Assembly: GCA_020351995.1 (NCBI GenBank)
Contig: CP070674.1
Coordinates: forward strand, 1,197,045-1,261,044
DNA from: Candidatus Zixiibacteriota bacterium
GTDB taxonomy: Bacteria; Zixibacteria; MSB-5A5; GN15; FEB-12
Length of the DNA: 64,000 nucleotides
Direction of reading: 5' to 3'
This document shows, piece by piece, positions 46,397 to 55,845 of the stretch. Below the pieces are notes generated by a model that worked only from the letters and a program-made list of their open reading frames with translations, was not told where the DNA came from and ran no database searches. The first letter of the stretch is position 1. Every line of letters begins with the position of its first letter. A program made the position numbers and the translations under genes.

Positions 46397-47815
46397 CTAT
46401 GGCAGGTTTCTGAGCGCTAAAAAGAACGGTTCCCAATCAGATATTTTGACTGGTATCTGGTCGAGCTTGCGCTCATCCTCTTCACTGAGCATGTCCTCTT
46501 GAACAACTACGGCCAGAACGTACTCGTCAAACCAGTTATCGTACATGTACCAGTACCCGCCGTCGCCCGGCTTTGTGCCCCAGCTATTTTGGACCAGCCA
46601 CTTTACTGGCTCGCCGGTTGCGGCCGTGTCCACGCCCACTATTGTCATCGCGTGGTTAGGGGAGGTATCCTTATATTGGATGCGTTCGGCCTTGGTCAGA
46701 GAGAAGTCCATATTCAACAGGGCGTCAAATTCGTACATGTCGGCCGCGAAGATGCCGGAATCTTTCAAATTCTGTTTGCCGACATCGCAGGAAAACCACA
46801 CCGCCTGGCTGTCCAGCAGGGACTTCAAGGTATATTCCTTCAGTTTCTCAATTTCGAGGTTCAGGACCAGGAAATCCGGATTCTCCCAGATATTCCGGCT
46901 GGCCTCAAGTAGATATGGTTTGTCAAAATCTTTAGCCGGGTTATTGACAATGGTCACATAATCGGGCAGTTCTTCCCCAAAGAACTCTTCGAAAAATGAT
47001 CTCGGTGTAAAGTCCTTCTCGACTATCTGCTCGGTCGAGTCCTGCTCTTCCTCATAGCGAAAACTGAATTGTTTGGGCGGAACGCCGTACGTGTATATGA
47101 GGAGCCGGTAAATATCCTCAAGCATCTTCTCTTTGGCGCCGCGCAATTCCCCGAGTTTCTTGCCCGATTGATGCATCTGGCGAAGTTGCGAGGCGTGCCC
47201 GCGAAGCATGGTTTTGGCCAGTTTGTTGAAGGTACCCGTCTTAATTGACTGTTTCGTCTCGGGCATAGCTGATATCGGAACCAGCCCGTACTTGTGAATC
47301 AGATCGGTGAAGTAGTGCCACCACCCACCGTCGCCGAAAAAGTACTCTATATCCAACTGAAGTGAGCGGTCATCCAGGGGCTTGTCGCGCAGCTCGATTA
47401 TTCTTTCGAGGAAGAAGTTCGCCTTTTCCAGCTTATCATAAAAAGTCAAATAGGGCTCAGAGATTTCGAAATCGGAAAGGTCGAGTTTGCTTTTTACCTT
47501 CGGTGCCAGCACTCTCACACCCGCAAAAATCCAGCAACGGCCGGAGCCTTGCTGGTCGATGACACCTGTACCATCAAGCTTGTGATTGACCAGCTTGTTG
47601 TGTTTGACCAGAACCTCACGATTCAACGACAGTTGTTTAATATCGTTTCCCGTGACGGCGTTGATAATGCTTTTCTGATCTCCATTGCTCTCGAACGCCT
47701 TTTCGAACTCTTTGAGAAGTGAGTGGTCTATGCCACCTTCCTGGGCCGCGGCCACCGTAAACAGCAGCAAGGATAGGATCGAAGAAATGGCCAGCGATTG
47801 ACGAAACAGTTTCAT
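46397..47815 (-). CDS. Exported C1 aminopeptidase (bleomycin hydrolase/PepC-like)
   Basis: 472 residues from ATG 47813-47815, which has AAAGGAG five bases upstream and opens a signal peptide (MKLFRQSLAISSILSLLLFTVAAA). The frame extends to 47890 without support. Catalytic Cys94 lies in DQQGSGRCWIFAG, His in SPNHAMTIVGV and Asn in KWLVQNSWGTKPGDGGYW, the papain triad in the bleomycin-hydrolase setting. Most relatives are cytoplasmic; this one is exported, which suggests a role in peptide use outside the cytoplasm. Confidence 0.92.
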   Translation of the reverse strand: MKLFRQSLAISSILSLLLFTVAAAQEGGIDHSLLKEFEKAFESNGDQKSIINAVTGNDIKQLSLNREVLVKHNKLVNHKLDGTGVIDQQGSGRCWIFAGVRVLAPKVKSKLDLSDFEISEPYLTFYDKLEKANFFLERIIELRDKPLDDRSLQLDIEYFFGDGGWWHYFTDLIHKYGLVPISAMPETKQSIKTGTFNKLAKTMLRGHASQLRQMHQSGKKLGELRGAKEKMLEDIYRLLIYTYGVPPKQFSFRYEEEQDSTEQIVEKDFTPRSFFEEFFGEELPDYVTIVNNPAKDFDKPYLLEASRNIWENPDFLVLNLEIEKLKEYTLKSLLDSQAVWFSCDVGKQNLKDSGIFAADMYEFDALLNMDFSLTKAERIQYKDTSPNHAMTIVGVDTAATGEPVKWLVQNSWGTKPGDGGYWYMYDNWFDEYVLAVVVQEDMLSEEDERKLDQIPVKISDWEPFFLALRNLP

Positions 47816-48012
47816 CCGAACTCCTTTCATAAGCTTTTGCAAAAATATGTGTTTGCCGCCAAAAAGCAAGCCGGGCGCAAACATTGACATCGTTCTTCTG
47901 CCGGGGAAAAATAATCTGGCATGATAACAAAAAACTTTCTATTTTGGCCAATGAGCGTCTAACTTGTTGCCTTTAAGGCTTTGAGTCATAAAATTCGGAG
48001 AACTGGTTCGCT

Positions 48013-49443
48013 ATGGCCCGAGAAAAGAAAAAGAAAGTCAAGCCTCAGCTATTGAAGGGCTTCCGTGACTATCCGCCCTCCGAACAGATTGCCCGAGAGC
48101 AGATGATTGCCTGCGTGCGTGAGGTTTTCGAGTTAATGGGTTTCTTGCCTCTCCAGACGGCTTCGCTGGAGTACGCCGAGGTTCTGCTTGGCTCGCATTA
48201 TACCAGGGACTCCCTGGCGGAGCTTTTCGGTTTCGTAGGCCCCGACGACGCCGAGATGGCGCTCCGCTATGAATTCACCCTTTCCCTGGCTAGATACGTC
48301 GCGGCCAATCCTAATCTACCCTTGCCGTTTCGGCGCTACCAGTATGGTAATGTCTGGCGTGTGGATAAACCCGGGCCGGGAAGATTCCGCGAATTCATGC
48401 AGTTCGATATTGACATTGTCGGCGCTGAAAATCTGCTTGCCGACGCCGAGATTATTGCGGCCATGGTAACCAGCTTTGAGCATCTCGGTATAAAGAACTT
48501 CAGGGTTCGTTATTCGACAAGAAAGATACTCAACGGACTTGTCAAGTTCGCCAACATCGAACCAGACCGGGGTCAGGATGTGATGCGTGTCATCGATAAG
48601 CTCGACAAGCAGGGAAGAGAGGCTGTCGTGCTCGAGCTGGGGCCCGGACGGGTAGATCAGTCAGGTGACGAGATTAAAGGAATAGGACTCGAGTCTGAAC
48701 AGATCCGTCAGCTCGAAGCGTTCCTTGATCTGGCCCAGACCAAGGGGGAGGGCTCGCTGGAAATGGCTGACCGGCTCCTCGGAAAAATCCCTGCTTCCAA
48801 AGAAGGCATCGGTGAACTTCGACAAATACAGGATTATTTGGGGTATATGCAGGTCGATCCTTCAAAAGTGGAAATAGATCTGACCATCGTACGAGGTCTC
48901 GGTTACTATACCGGACCGGTTTTCGAGACGACTCTTACCGACTTGCCTGATTTTGGCTCGGTTTTCTCGGGCGGTCGCTACGACAACCTGGTCGACAGGT
49001 TCCTTGGGCGTTCCATTCCGGCCACCGGCTCATCGATCGGCATTGACCGATTGCTGGCCGCGCTCATTGAACTGAAGGCCCTGAAACTTAGGCAATCAAC
49101 ATCGCTCGTTCTCGTGACTGTTATGGATAAGGATCGGCTACCCGATTACCTGGCTATGGTCCAGATGCTGCGCAATGAAGGAATACCGGCCGAAATCTAC
49201 TCCGGCGACACAAGGAACCTGACCAAACAGATCAAGTACGGTGATAGGGCCGGAATTCCTTTCGCGGTGATTGCCGGTTCCGATGAGTTCGAGGCCGGCA
49301 AAGTAACCATCAAGAACCTTGCCGCCGGCCGTGATAAGGCGATGGAGACAACCGACCGCGAGGAATGGCTCAAAGCAGAGGATATCCAGGAAACAATCGC
49401 CGTCGATCAGATGATCGCTTACCTCAAAGACAAGCTGGGTTAA
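48013..49443 (+). CDS. hisS: Histidyl-tRNA synthetase
   Basis: 476 residues of class II synthetase. The N-terminus is basic (MAREKKKKVKPQLLKGFRDYPP). The core has ALRYEFTLSLARYVA and motif 2 PFRRYQYGNVWRVDKPGPGRFREFMQFDIDIVG. The histidine loop is RGLGYYTGPVFE, motif 3 GSSIGIDRLLAAL, and an anticodon-binding domain follows. The 'GRFREF.QFDIDI.G' pattern is nearer to the eukaryotic/archaeal-type HisRS than to the E. coli type. Single gene with a terminator. Confidence 0.95.
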   Translation: MAREKKKKVKPQLLKGFRDYPPSEQIAREQMIACVREVFELMGFLPLQTASLEYAEVLLGSHYTRDSLAELFGFVGPDDAEMALRYEFTLSLARYVAANPNLPLPFRRYQYGNVWRVDKPGPGRFREFMQFDIDIVGAENLLADAEIIAAMVTSFEHLGIKNFRVRYSTRKILNGLVKFANIEPDRGQDVMRVIDKLDKQGREAVVLELGPGRVDQSGDEIKGIGLESEQIRQLEAFLDLAQTKGEGSLEMADRLLGKIPASKEGIGELRQIQDYLGYMQVDPSKVEIDLTIVRGLGYYTGPVFETTLTDLPDFGSVFSGGRYDNLVDRFLGRSIPATGSSIGIDRLLAALIELKALKLRQSTSLVLVTVMDKDRLPDYLAMVQMLRNEGIPAEIYSGDTRNLTKQIKYGDRAGIPFAVIAGSDEFEAGKVTIKNLAAGRDKAMETTDREEWLKAEDIQETIAVDQMIAYLKDKLG

Positions 49444-49458
49444 TGAAGTGACTATCTC

Positions 49459-49499
49459 GCCGAGGCCTTTTGCCTTGACTTAAAAGGCAGCGGCTTTTT
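49459..49499 (+). terminator. Terminator after hisS
   Basis: Seven-pair inner stem GCCTTTT (49465-49471) / AAAAGGC (49482-49488), an outer GCC/GGC pair block, then five T. Confidence 0.8.
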
Positions 49500-49562
49500 A
49501 TTATGCAGCGTATTTTCACCAACGTGAGCATTGCCCATATAGCCTTTTAGCGACTGGAAAAC

Positions 49563-50534
49563 ATGTCAGATCAAATCGTCTACGCCGGAATCGATATTGG
49601 CGGCACCAACATAAAGTTCGGTCTATTTGACTCCGAAGGAAAGATTCTCTTCAAGGAACAGCGCCCGACCATGGCCGAAAAAGGACCGACCCCTCTTATG
49701 CACCTAGTTACGAACATAGCTGAAAGACTCATGTACTTCGCCGCCGAGGAAAACTACCCCGTCAAATGGGTCGGCGTCGGTTCGCCGGGTGCGGTCGACC
49801 ACAAAACTGGCAAGGTCATCGGTCCCTGCCCCAATATCGAAGGCTGGCGGGGAATGGAGATCGGTGCCATCATGAATGACCGTCTCAATATGCCGGTTTT
49901 CGTCGATAACGAGGTCAACGCCATGGCTCTGGCAGAAGCCAGGTTCGGGGCCGCTATTGGGGCGCGCTCGGTCGTCTGTGTCACGGTGGGAACGGGTGTC
50001 GGCGGCGCGGTTATAATAGATGGCAAAGTGGTTCACGGCTTCAGCTCTTCGGCCGGGGAATTAGGCCATATGACCATAGACGTCAACGGTCCTAAGTGCG
50101 CTTGCGGTAACAACGGTTGCATTGAGGCTCTCTGTTCGTCCCAAACAATTATAGGGAACACTAAGCGTTTGTTGAAGAAAGAGTTAACACCGATATTTAA
50201 CGATCTACTTGATGGCTCAATTGGTAATCTGACGGCGAAAAAAGTATTCACTGCTGCCCGAAAAGGGGACGAGATCGCTAATCAGGTGGTAGTTGAGGCG
50301 GCCACATATCTCGGGGTTGGGCTGGCCGGCATTGTGAACCTTTTAAACCCCGAGGTCGTAGTTATAGGGGGCGGTATCACCGACGGCGGAGCTGGCTTTG
50401 TCGAAACGGTAACCCGGGAAATCAAACGCCGGGCATTCGACTCCGCTGTCGAGAAGCTAACCGTTGCCAAAGCTGCGCTCGGGAACGATGCTGGCTTTAT
50501 GGGAGCCGGCCTGCTCGGTGACGTCAAGAAATAA
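49563..50534 (+). CDS. ROK family glucokinase
   Basis: 323 residues; phosphorylates glucose or a related sugar with ATP. The phosphate motif is GIDIGGTNIKFGLF, the middle has FVDNEVNAMALAEARFG with the catalytic Asp, and VTVGTGVGGAVIIDGKV follows. The ROK zinc motif is GPKCACGNNGCIEAL. No DNA-binding domain, so an enzyme and not a repressor. It begins 15 bases before a small membrane protein gene. Confidence 0.93.
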   Translation: MSDQIVYAGIDIGGTNIKFGLFDSEGKILFKEQRPTMAEKGPTPLMHLVTNIAERLMYFAAEENYPVKWVGVGSPGAVDHKTGKVIGPCPNIEGWRGMEIGAIMNDRLNMPVFVDNEVNAMALAEARFGAAIGARSVVCVTVGTGVGGAVIIDGKVVHGFSSSAGELGHMTIDVNGPKCACGNNGCIEALCSSQTIIGNTKRLLKKELTPIFNDLLDGSIGNLTAKKVFTAARKGDEIANQVVVEAATYLGVGLAGIVNLLNPEVVVIGGGITDGGAGFVETVTREIKRRAFDSAVEKLTVAKAALGNDAGFMGAGLLGDVKK

Positions 50535-50549
50535 GAACAGGGATGTACA

Positions 50550-50924
50550 ATGACTGATAAAAAAGATAATCGACCTCTCACTTACCGAATCGCCGGATGG
50601 CACGGCTTTTGTTTCGCCGGAGTTTTTCTCCTGTACGGAGGGGTGACTATTATTCTCGATATCCTGGATAGAAACTACGATAACCTCACCCAACCGATAA
50701 TGTTTGCGATATTGGGGCTAATTCTGATATCAGTCGTTTTCGCGTACAAGGAAGGTAAGAGGTGGGGCTGGTATGGCCTGGTAATAATTAACTGTCTGAT
50801 CGTCGTGGGCTGCCTGTTTGGCATGAGGCACTACGAGAACATAATTCTCTTTGTGCTTTCTGTGGTGGCCCTCTACACGCTTTTTGCATCACCGACAAAA
50901 GACTATCTGTTCGGGCACCGCTAA
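50550..50924 (+). CDS. Small membrane protein, function unknown
   Basis: 124 residues with four predicted membrane helices (about 17-38, 50-70, 74-94 and 96-114) and charged ends. It is in the glucokinase operon, 15 bases downstream. No motif is recognised. Confidence 0.7.
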   Translation: MTDKKDNRPLTYRIAGWHGFCFAGVFLLYGGVTIILDILDRNYDNLTQPIMFAILGLILISVVFAYKEGKRWGWYGLVIINCLIVVGCLFGMRHYENIILFVLSVVALYTLFASPTKDYLFGHR

Positions 50925-50931
50925 ATTAGGG

Positions 50932-50959
50932 TTGACAATAGTCTATTTGACACTAAATT
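50932..50959 (+). promoter_or_regulatory. Promoter of tRNA-Phe
   Basis: TTGACA (50932-50937), 16-base spacer, TAAATT (50954-50959), 25 bases before the tRNA. Confidence 0.7.
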
Positions 50960-50984
50960 GGCGTGTCTACGTTTGTAGTGAGCT

Positions 50985-51057
<73 letters not shown>

Positions 51058-51140
51058 CTTTTCTGTGCCTTTTTCCCGCCCGCCTTACGAAATAGGTTGT
51101 CAATACTGCGAAAAATCGAAATATTCTGACTGACAACCCT

Positions 51141-51719
51141 ATGGAGAGCAAATATCCAATGACTTTCTCGGCAACCCGGCTGGACGGTGTATTCCTTATA
51201 GAAACGGTAGCTCACCCTGACAACCGTGGCTGCTTCATGGAAACTTATGTCAAGAGAGAGTTCGAAGAGCATGGAATCACGGCCGAGTTTGTTCAGGACA
51301 ATTATTCTTTCACCAAACTGAAAAACACCATTCGCGGCATGCATTTCCAGATGAACCCCCACGCCCAGGCCAAGTTGATCCGAGTTGTTAGGGGCAGTAT
51401 CCTTAGCGTGGTGGTAGATATCCGAAAGGGGAGCCCTACCTACGGGCAGTGGTTGGCCACACCGCTTTCGGGAAATAGCAAAAGCCAAATTTTCGTGCCC
51501 AGGGGCTTTGCCAACGGATATTGCACTACTGTCGACGAAACTGAAATTTGCTACAAGGTCGACAACTATTACGCCCCCCGGTTCGACCGGGCATTCCGGT
51601 GGGACGATCCCGATATTGCCGTCGACTGGCCGACCGCTGACCCAATCCTGTCGGGACGCGACCGCAAAGCCCCCGCCTTGACTGAAGTCGACAACAATTT
51701 TGCTTATAGGGCGAAATAA
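51141..51719 (+). CDS. rfbC: dTDP-4-dehydrorhamnose 3,5-epimerase
   Basis: 192-residue cupin epimerase, third step of dTDP-L-rhamnose synthesis. The family motifs are present: DNRGCFMETYVKREFEEHGI, FVQDNYSFTKLKNTIRGMHFQ with the catalytic His, the substrate region VVVDIRKGSPTYGQW, and FVPRGFANGYCT. The stop overlaps the start of the next gene (TAATG), so the operon is tightly coupled. Confidence 0.95.
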   Translation: MESKYPMTFSATRLDGVFLIETVAHPDNRGCFMETYVKREFEEHGITAEFVQDNYSFTKLKNTIRGMHFQMNPHAQAKLIRVVRGSILSVVVDIRKGSPTYGQWLATPLSGNSKSQIFVPRGFANGYCTTVDETEICYKVDNYYAPRFDRAFRWDDPDIAVDWPTADPILSGRDRKAPALTEVDNNFAYRAK

Positions 51720-52768
51720 TGGACAGGGTTCTGGTTACTGGGGCGGGCGGCTATATTGGCTCGGTGCTTGTGCCGAAACTCTTGAAGGCGGGGTATGCCG
51801 TCAGAGCCGTCGACCGATTCTTCTTCGGCAAGGACAAACTTGCCGCTCAACCCAACCTTGAGATTCTTGTGGAAGATTCCCGCGTTATTGATGGTGGTTT
51901 TTTCAAGGGAATCGATTTTGTTATTGACCTGGTCGCCATTTCTAACGACCCGAGCGCCGAACTGTTCAGCGATGAAACCTGGGCTATCAACCACGCCGGG
52001 CGTGTCAACTGTGCCCAGCTGGCCCGAGAGTCCGGGGTGAAAAGATACATTCTTCCATCGAGTGCCAGCATTTACGGTTATCAGGACGAGCTAGTGGATG
52101 AGAATTCGCCCACTAACCCGCTCACGGTATATGCCCGGGCCAATGAGAGGACCGAGCACGAGGTGCTGGCCAAGGTCGGTGGAGACTTCGTTGTGACCGT
52201 TCTGCGCCAGGCCACGGTGTACGGCTTCAGTCCCCGCATGCGCTTTGATCTGGCCGTTAACGGCATGACCTATGGTTGCTGGAAACACGGGAAGTTGCCG
52301 CTCATGCGTGATGGTAAGCAGTACCGGCCAATGGTTCATATTCAGGATGCCACCGATGTCATGCTCAGGTTGCTGACGTTCGATGCGACCGTAATCAATG
52401 GGCAAGTTTTCAATGTCGGAAGTGAGGATGGCAATTTTCAGATTGAAGATCTGGCCCGACGAGTAGCGGAAACCGCCGGCAAGAAAACTCGCCGCACGAT
52501 TGAAATCGAATGGTACGGCGACCCGGATCATCGAAGCTACCGCCTCTCTTTCGCCAAGATCGAGCGACTCTTGAAATGGAGAGCACAGAGTACAGTTGAG
52601 CGTGGGGTAGAGGAGATTATCGATGCTCTGGATAGGGGAGAGGTCGAGAAAACTCCCGATACCATCACCCTCGATTGGTATCAGCATCTGACTCACTGGC
52701 ACAAGATCATTAAAGAGGTCGAGAAATACGGAGGTATTCTCGATATTGACCGGAAGCCCCCGGTATGA
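51719..52768 (+). CDS. SDR family sugar-nucleotide epimerase/dehydratase with altered active site
   Basis: 349-residue extended short-chain dehydrogenase. The NAD motif is GAGGYIG (8-14) and the active-site serine stretch is LPSSASIYG. The expected YxxxK reads Y138-A-R-A-N142, so the catalytic Lys is replaced by Asn. The gene lies between rfbC and rfbD, where rfbB (dTDP-glucose 4,6-dehydratase) might be expected, but it lacks the usual RfbB features and length pattern. It may make a different dTDP-sugar or be a poor catalyst. Confidence 0.85.
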   Translation: MDRVLVTGAGGYIGSVLVPKLLKAGYAVRAVDRFFFGKDKLAAQPNLEILVEDSRVIDGGFFKGIDFVIDLVAISNDPSAELFSDETWAINHAGRVNCAQLARESGVKRYILPSSASIYGYQDELVDENSPTNPLTVYARANERTEHEVLAKVGGDFVVTVLRQATVYGFSPRMRFDLAVNGMTYGCWKHGKLPLMRDGKQYRPMVHIQDATDVMLRLLTFDATVINGQVFNVGSEDGNFQIEDLARRVAETAGKKTRRTIEIEWYGDPDHRSYRLSFAKIERLLKWRAQSTVERGVEEIIDALDRGEVEKTPDTITLDWYQHLTHWHKIIKEVEKYGGILDIDRKPPV

Positions 52769-53649
52769 CAAAAGTTCTATTACTCGGAGCTACCGGGCAG
52801 CTGGGAGCCGCGGTTCGAAAAGTCTTTGACGGTTTGTCAATAAGCGTTTCGGGTCCGGCTCGTACGGAATTCGACGCTGACCGGGACGCTGTCGATGATG
52901 CGCTGGCACCTTTCACGGATCACGACTATCTGATTAACTGCATCGCTTATCACAAGGTTGACCAGTGTGAAGCGGACATTGATCGGAGTTTCAGAACCAA
53001 CGCTGTGCTCGTTTTCAATCTTGCCCGCTTTTGTCATGCGAAAGACATTGCCCTTATGCACATAAGTACCGATTACGTTTTCGATGGCAGGAAGCGAGCT
53101 CCGTATGTGGAGACGGATTTGCCGCGACCGCTCAACGTGTATGGCGCCTCCAAACTGGCCGGCGAATATCTTGCCCGAACTTACGCCCCCAAACATTTTG
53201 TCCTCAGGGTTTCCTCACTTTTTGGAGAGAAGAAGACCGGTGACCGGACTGTAAGTTTCGTGGAGAAAATGATAGATGCCGCCAGACGAGGACAGGAACT
53301 GAATGTTATCAAAGACCAGATTATGTCGCCGACGTTCACCGAAGACGCCGCTGAGGCGATGGGAATGATCATCAAGAGCAAATGCACCGATTACGGTATT
53401 TACCATCTCTGCAATAGCGGTGAGTGCTCGTGGTACGATTACGCGCAAACTATATTTGAGCTCACGGGGCTGACCAATAAACTGACTCCCGTAACATACA
53501 CTGAATATCATACGGCCGCGAAGAGGCCACAATTCTGTTCAATGGATAACTCGAAAATATCGCCCTTGTATCAAATGCGGCCGTGGACCGACGCGCTCGG
53601 CGACCATCTATCACGCATGGGATACCGATCCGGGAAGGCGGGTCCCTGA
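52765..53649 (+). CDS. rfbD: dTDP-4-dehydrorhamnose reductase
   Basis: 294 residues, the last step to dTDP-L-rhamnose with NAD(P)H. The start VLLLGATGQLGAAV carries the GxxGxxG motif. ISTDYVFDGRKRAPYVETDLPRPLNVYGASKLAGEYLA contains the catalytic Tyr and Lys (YGASK). C-terminal GIYHLCNSGECSWYDYA is typical. The start overlaps the previous gene by 4 bases. Confidence 0.94.
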   Translation: MTKVLLLGATGQLGAAVRKVFDGLSISVSGPARTEFDADRDAVDDALAPFTDHDYLINCIAYHKVDQCEADIDRSFRTNAVLVFNLARFCHAKDIALMHISTDYVFDGRKRAPYVETDLPRPLNVYGASKLAGEYLARTYAPKHFVLRVSSLFGEKKTGDRTVSFVEKMIDAARRGQELNVIKDQIMSPTFTEDAAEAMGMIIKSKCTDYGIYHLCNSGECSWYDYAQTIFELTGLTNKLTPVTYTEYHTAAKRPQFCSMDNSKISPLYQMRPWTDALGDHLSRMGYRSGKAGP

Positions 53650-53650
53650 T

Positions 53651-54523
53651 ATGACAGCGCGGAGTATTAGAAAAGCCATAATCTTGGCCGGCGGACATGG
53701 TAACCGGCTTTTCCCGGCTACTAGGGCGCTTTCAAAACAGCTGCTTAACGTCCACGACAAACCGATGATTTATTACCCGCTGTCGGTATTGATGAATATG
53801 GACGTTCGTGATATACAGATCATAGTCAATGCTTCGGACGCCGAGAATTTCAGGCGTCTGCTCGGAGACGGCGGCCAGATTGGTTTGAACATCACTTACC
53901 GTTCGGAAGAAGAGCCCCGGGGAATCGCCAACGCCTTCATAATAGGAAAGGACTTCATAGGAAGCGAAAGTGTAGCGCTCATTCTCGGCGATAATGTTTT
54001 TTGCGGTATTTCTGTGCTGGAGACCGCCTCGACACAGTTTTCCGGCGGCGCCACAACGTTTGGGGTTCGCGTAAACGACGCCGGAGAGTATGGTGTCGCG
54101 GAGATAGGCGCCGGGGGTCGGGTCTTATCTATCGAGGAGAAACCGCAAAACCCCAAATCAAATATAGCCGTTACCGGGCTTTATCTGTATGATGCGAATG
54201 TGGTCGAGATCGCCGCGTCCCTGAAACCATCGGCGCGTGGTGAATTGGAGATCACCGATGTCAACCGGGCCTATCTTGACAGGGGGCAGCTCCACCTGCA
54301 CCTGCTTGGGGGCGATACGACGTGGTTTGACACCGGGACCGCCGAAAGCATGGCGCGGGCTGGCAACTACATCGCCTCGCTTGAAAAATCGACCGGGCAC
54401 AAAGTGGGTTGCCTGGAAGAAATCGCCTACAACCGAGGGTTTATCACAGAGAGGGAATTCCGGGAACTGGCAGACCTGATGCCAACATGCGAATACCGGG
54501 ACTATTTGCTGAGAAGGCTGTAG
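53651..54523 (+). CDS. rfbA: Glucose-1-phosphate thymidylyltransferase
   Basis: 290 residues, first step of dTDP-sugar synthesis. It has KAIILAGGHGNRLFPATRALSKQLLNVHDKPMIYYPLSVLM, the signature loop with the catalytic Arg and Lys, then ALILGDNVFCG, EKPQNPKS and GDTTWFDTGTAESM. It directly follows rfbD (1 base). rfbB is absent from the window, so the pathway must be completed elsewhere or by the SDR enzyme in this operon. Confidence 0.96.
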   Translation: MTARSIRKAIILAGGHGNRLFPATRALSKQLLNVHDKPMIYYPLSVLMNMDVRDIQIIVNASDAENFRRLLGDGGQIGLNITYRSEEEPRGIANAFIIGKDFIGSESVALILGDNVFCGISVLETASTQFSGGATTFGVRVNDAGEYGVAEIGAGGRVLSIEEKPQNPKSNIAVTGLYLYDANVVEIAASLKPSARGELEITDVNRAYLDRGQLHLHLLGGDTTWFDTGTAESMARAGNYIASLEKSTGHKVGCLEEIAYNRGFITEREFRELADLMPTCEYRDYLLRRL

Positions 54524-54572
54524 CCGGGCCATTATGTCATTAAACACGGGCTTACACGGCTCAAAAATTAGA

Positions 54573-54601
54573 TTGATTTTTCGATATTCTTTGTATATTA
54601 T
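54573..54601 (+). promoter_or_regulatory. Promoter of tRNA-Tyr
   Basis: TTGATT (54573-54578), 17-base spacer, TATTAT (54596-54601), 43 bases before the tRNA. The overlapping TATATT at 54594 is an alternative -10. Confidence 0.5.
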
Positions 54602-54644
54602 GGCCTGACCTGAGCGCTCAGGTCATTCATATTTTGGCCCTCTT

Positions 54645-54726
54645 GGTGGGGTTCCCGAGCGGTCAAAGGGAGCAGACTGTAAATCTGCCGGCGAAGCCTT
54701 CGGAGGTTCGAATCCTCCCCCCACCA
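54645..54726 (+). tRNA. tRNA-Tyr (anticodon GTA)
   Basis: 82-nt class II tRNA with a long variable arm: acceptor GGTGGGG/CCCCACC, anticodon loop CTGTAAA with anticodon GTA, variable arm about GGCGAAGCCTTC, T-arm GGTTCGAATCC. No CCA encoded. The gap to the next gene (54727-54910) shows no further feature. Confidence 0.96.
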
Positions 54727-54910
54727 CTTCTTCATGCCAAACAGGTTCCCCGCAAACCAGGTATTCTTCCCCTGTTGGTACAGCGTTTCTCTTTTAAACA
54801 AACCGGTGTCATGGCTCGTCTTAAATAATGAGCAGAAGGGGACAAATGCGTTCGCAATGGTTGTCCTCACCATCCATTAGAAGAATCACACTATCGCAAG
54901 GAGGGAATCT

Positions 54911-55693
54911 ATGAAGTGCGTCAGATTCTTTTGTCCGCCCGTCTTTCTGCTCATGGTCATGCTCCTCGGTGCGTGCAGCGACCATCAGGGACACCAACCA
55001 ATGTCTGTTTCGCCCGCTGTGTTCGATGCGGACCTCAAGTTCATCGATGCCGCCGCGGCATCACTTGTCGGGGTCTATGAAGGCCGTTATTATTATGTCA
55101 CTGGTCTTGGGGGTCCAACGCAAACAACGTATATGTTCGATATACTGTGCAGGTTTTCGGGCAAGAACTACTGGATTTCAAACAGGGGATACTGGGGAAC
55201 TCTGTGCGAATCATGGGGCCAATATACGCTCGGTGACGGAGTCGAATTGGTGCAGAAAGATGACGGCAGTCCCTGCGAGGACCCTGAGTTGAACCCTGTC
55301 GGCCATTTCGACCTGCGCCAGACGCCTGATGACAGTCTTATCCTGACACAGATTGACGGCGACATCATGAAACAGTTTCTTCTGGTGCCGGTTAGCTCCG
55401 ACACGGCAGCTCTCTACGTTCAGCCCATGCATCTTGATTTTAGCACGGATTTGAATGAATTGACACTGGCCATATCCAATCACGGCGAAGGTGAGCTCGA
55501 TTACTGGATCGAAAGAGATTGTGATTGGGTGATCGGCATTAATCCTCAGGGTGGTACCCTGACGACAGAAACCGTGCATGTCGCGGTCACCGTTGACCGA
55601 TCCTGGCTTCAGGCTGGAGAATACAGCGGCACAGTATATGTTATCTCGAACGGGGGCGTGAAATTCGTCCACGTTTCGATCATAAAAGAATAA
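54911..55693 (+). CDS. BACON-domain lipoprotein
   Basis: 260 residues. The lipobox LGAC gives a lipidated Cys at residue 22. Residues about 50-165 form an unknown beta-rich domain with several Trp and Cys. The last 90 residues (LHLDFSTDLNELTLAISNHGEGELDYWIERDCDWV, then VAVTVDRSWLQAGEYSGTVYV) are a BACON-type Ig domain found in surface proteins of Bacteroidota. AGGAGGG precedes the ATG. Function unknown; probably on the cell surface or in the periplasm. Confidence 0.78.
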   Translation: MKCVRFFCPPVFLLMVMLLGACSDHQGHQPMSVSPAVFDADLKFIDAAAASLVGVYEGRYYYVTGLGGPTQTTYMFDILCRFSGKNYWISNRGYWGTLCESWGQYTLGDGVELVQKDDGSPCEDPELNPVGHFDLRQTPDDSLILTQIDGDIMKQFLLVPVSSDTAALYVQPMHLDFSTDLNELTLAISNHGEGELDYWIERDCDWVIGINPQGGTLTTETVHVAVTVDRSWLQAGEYSGTVYVISNGGVKFVHVSIIKE

Positions 55694-55724
55694 CGAACTC
55701 CCATATAGGACAGTAGCTGCATCG

Positions 55725-55758
55725 GGGCGGCAGGCTATCAGATCTGCCGCCCTTATTG
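55725..55758 (+). terminator. Terminator after BACON lipoprotein
   Basis: Nine-pair stem GGGCGGCAG (55725-55733) / CTGCCGCCC (55744-55752), then TTATTG. Confidence 0.75.
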
Positions 55759-55845
55759 ATATGCGCCCTCCGGGAAAACCCTTGCCTCTATGCGCATAAT
55801 CGCGTAGCTTCTTATCCAGATTCACATCCATGATTCGGAGAAGAC

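Noticed and set aside
54598..54873. 91-codon minus-strand frame
   Set aside because: It overlaps tRNA-Tyr and has no coding features.
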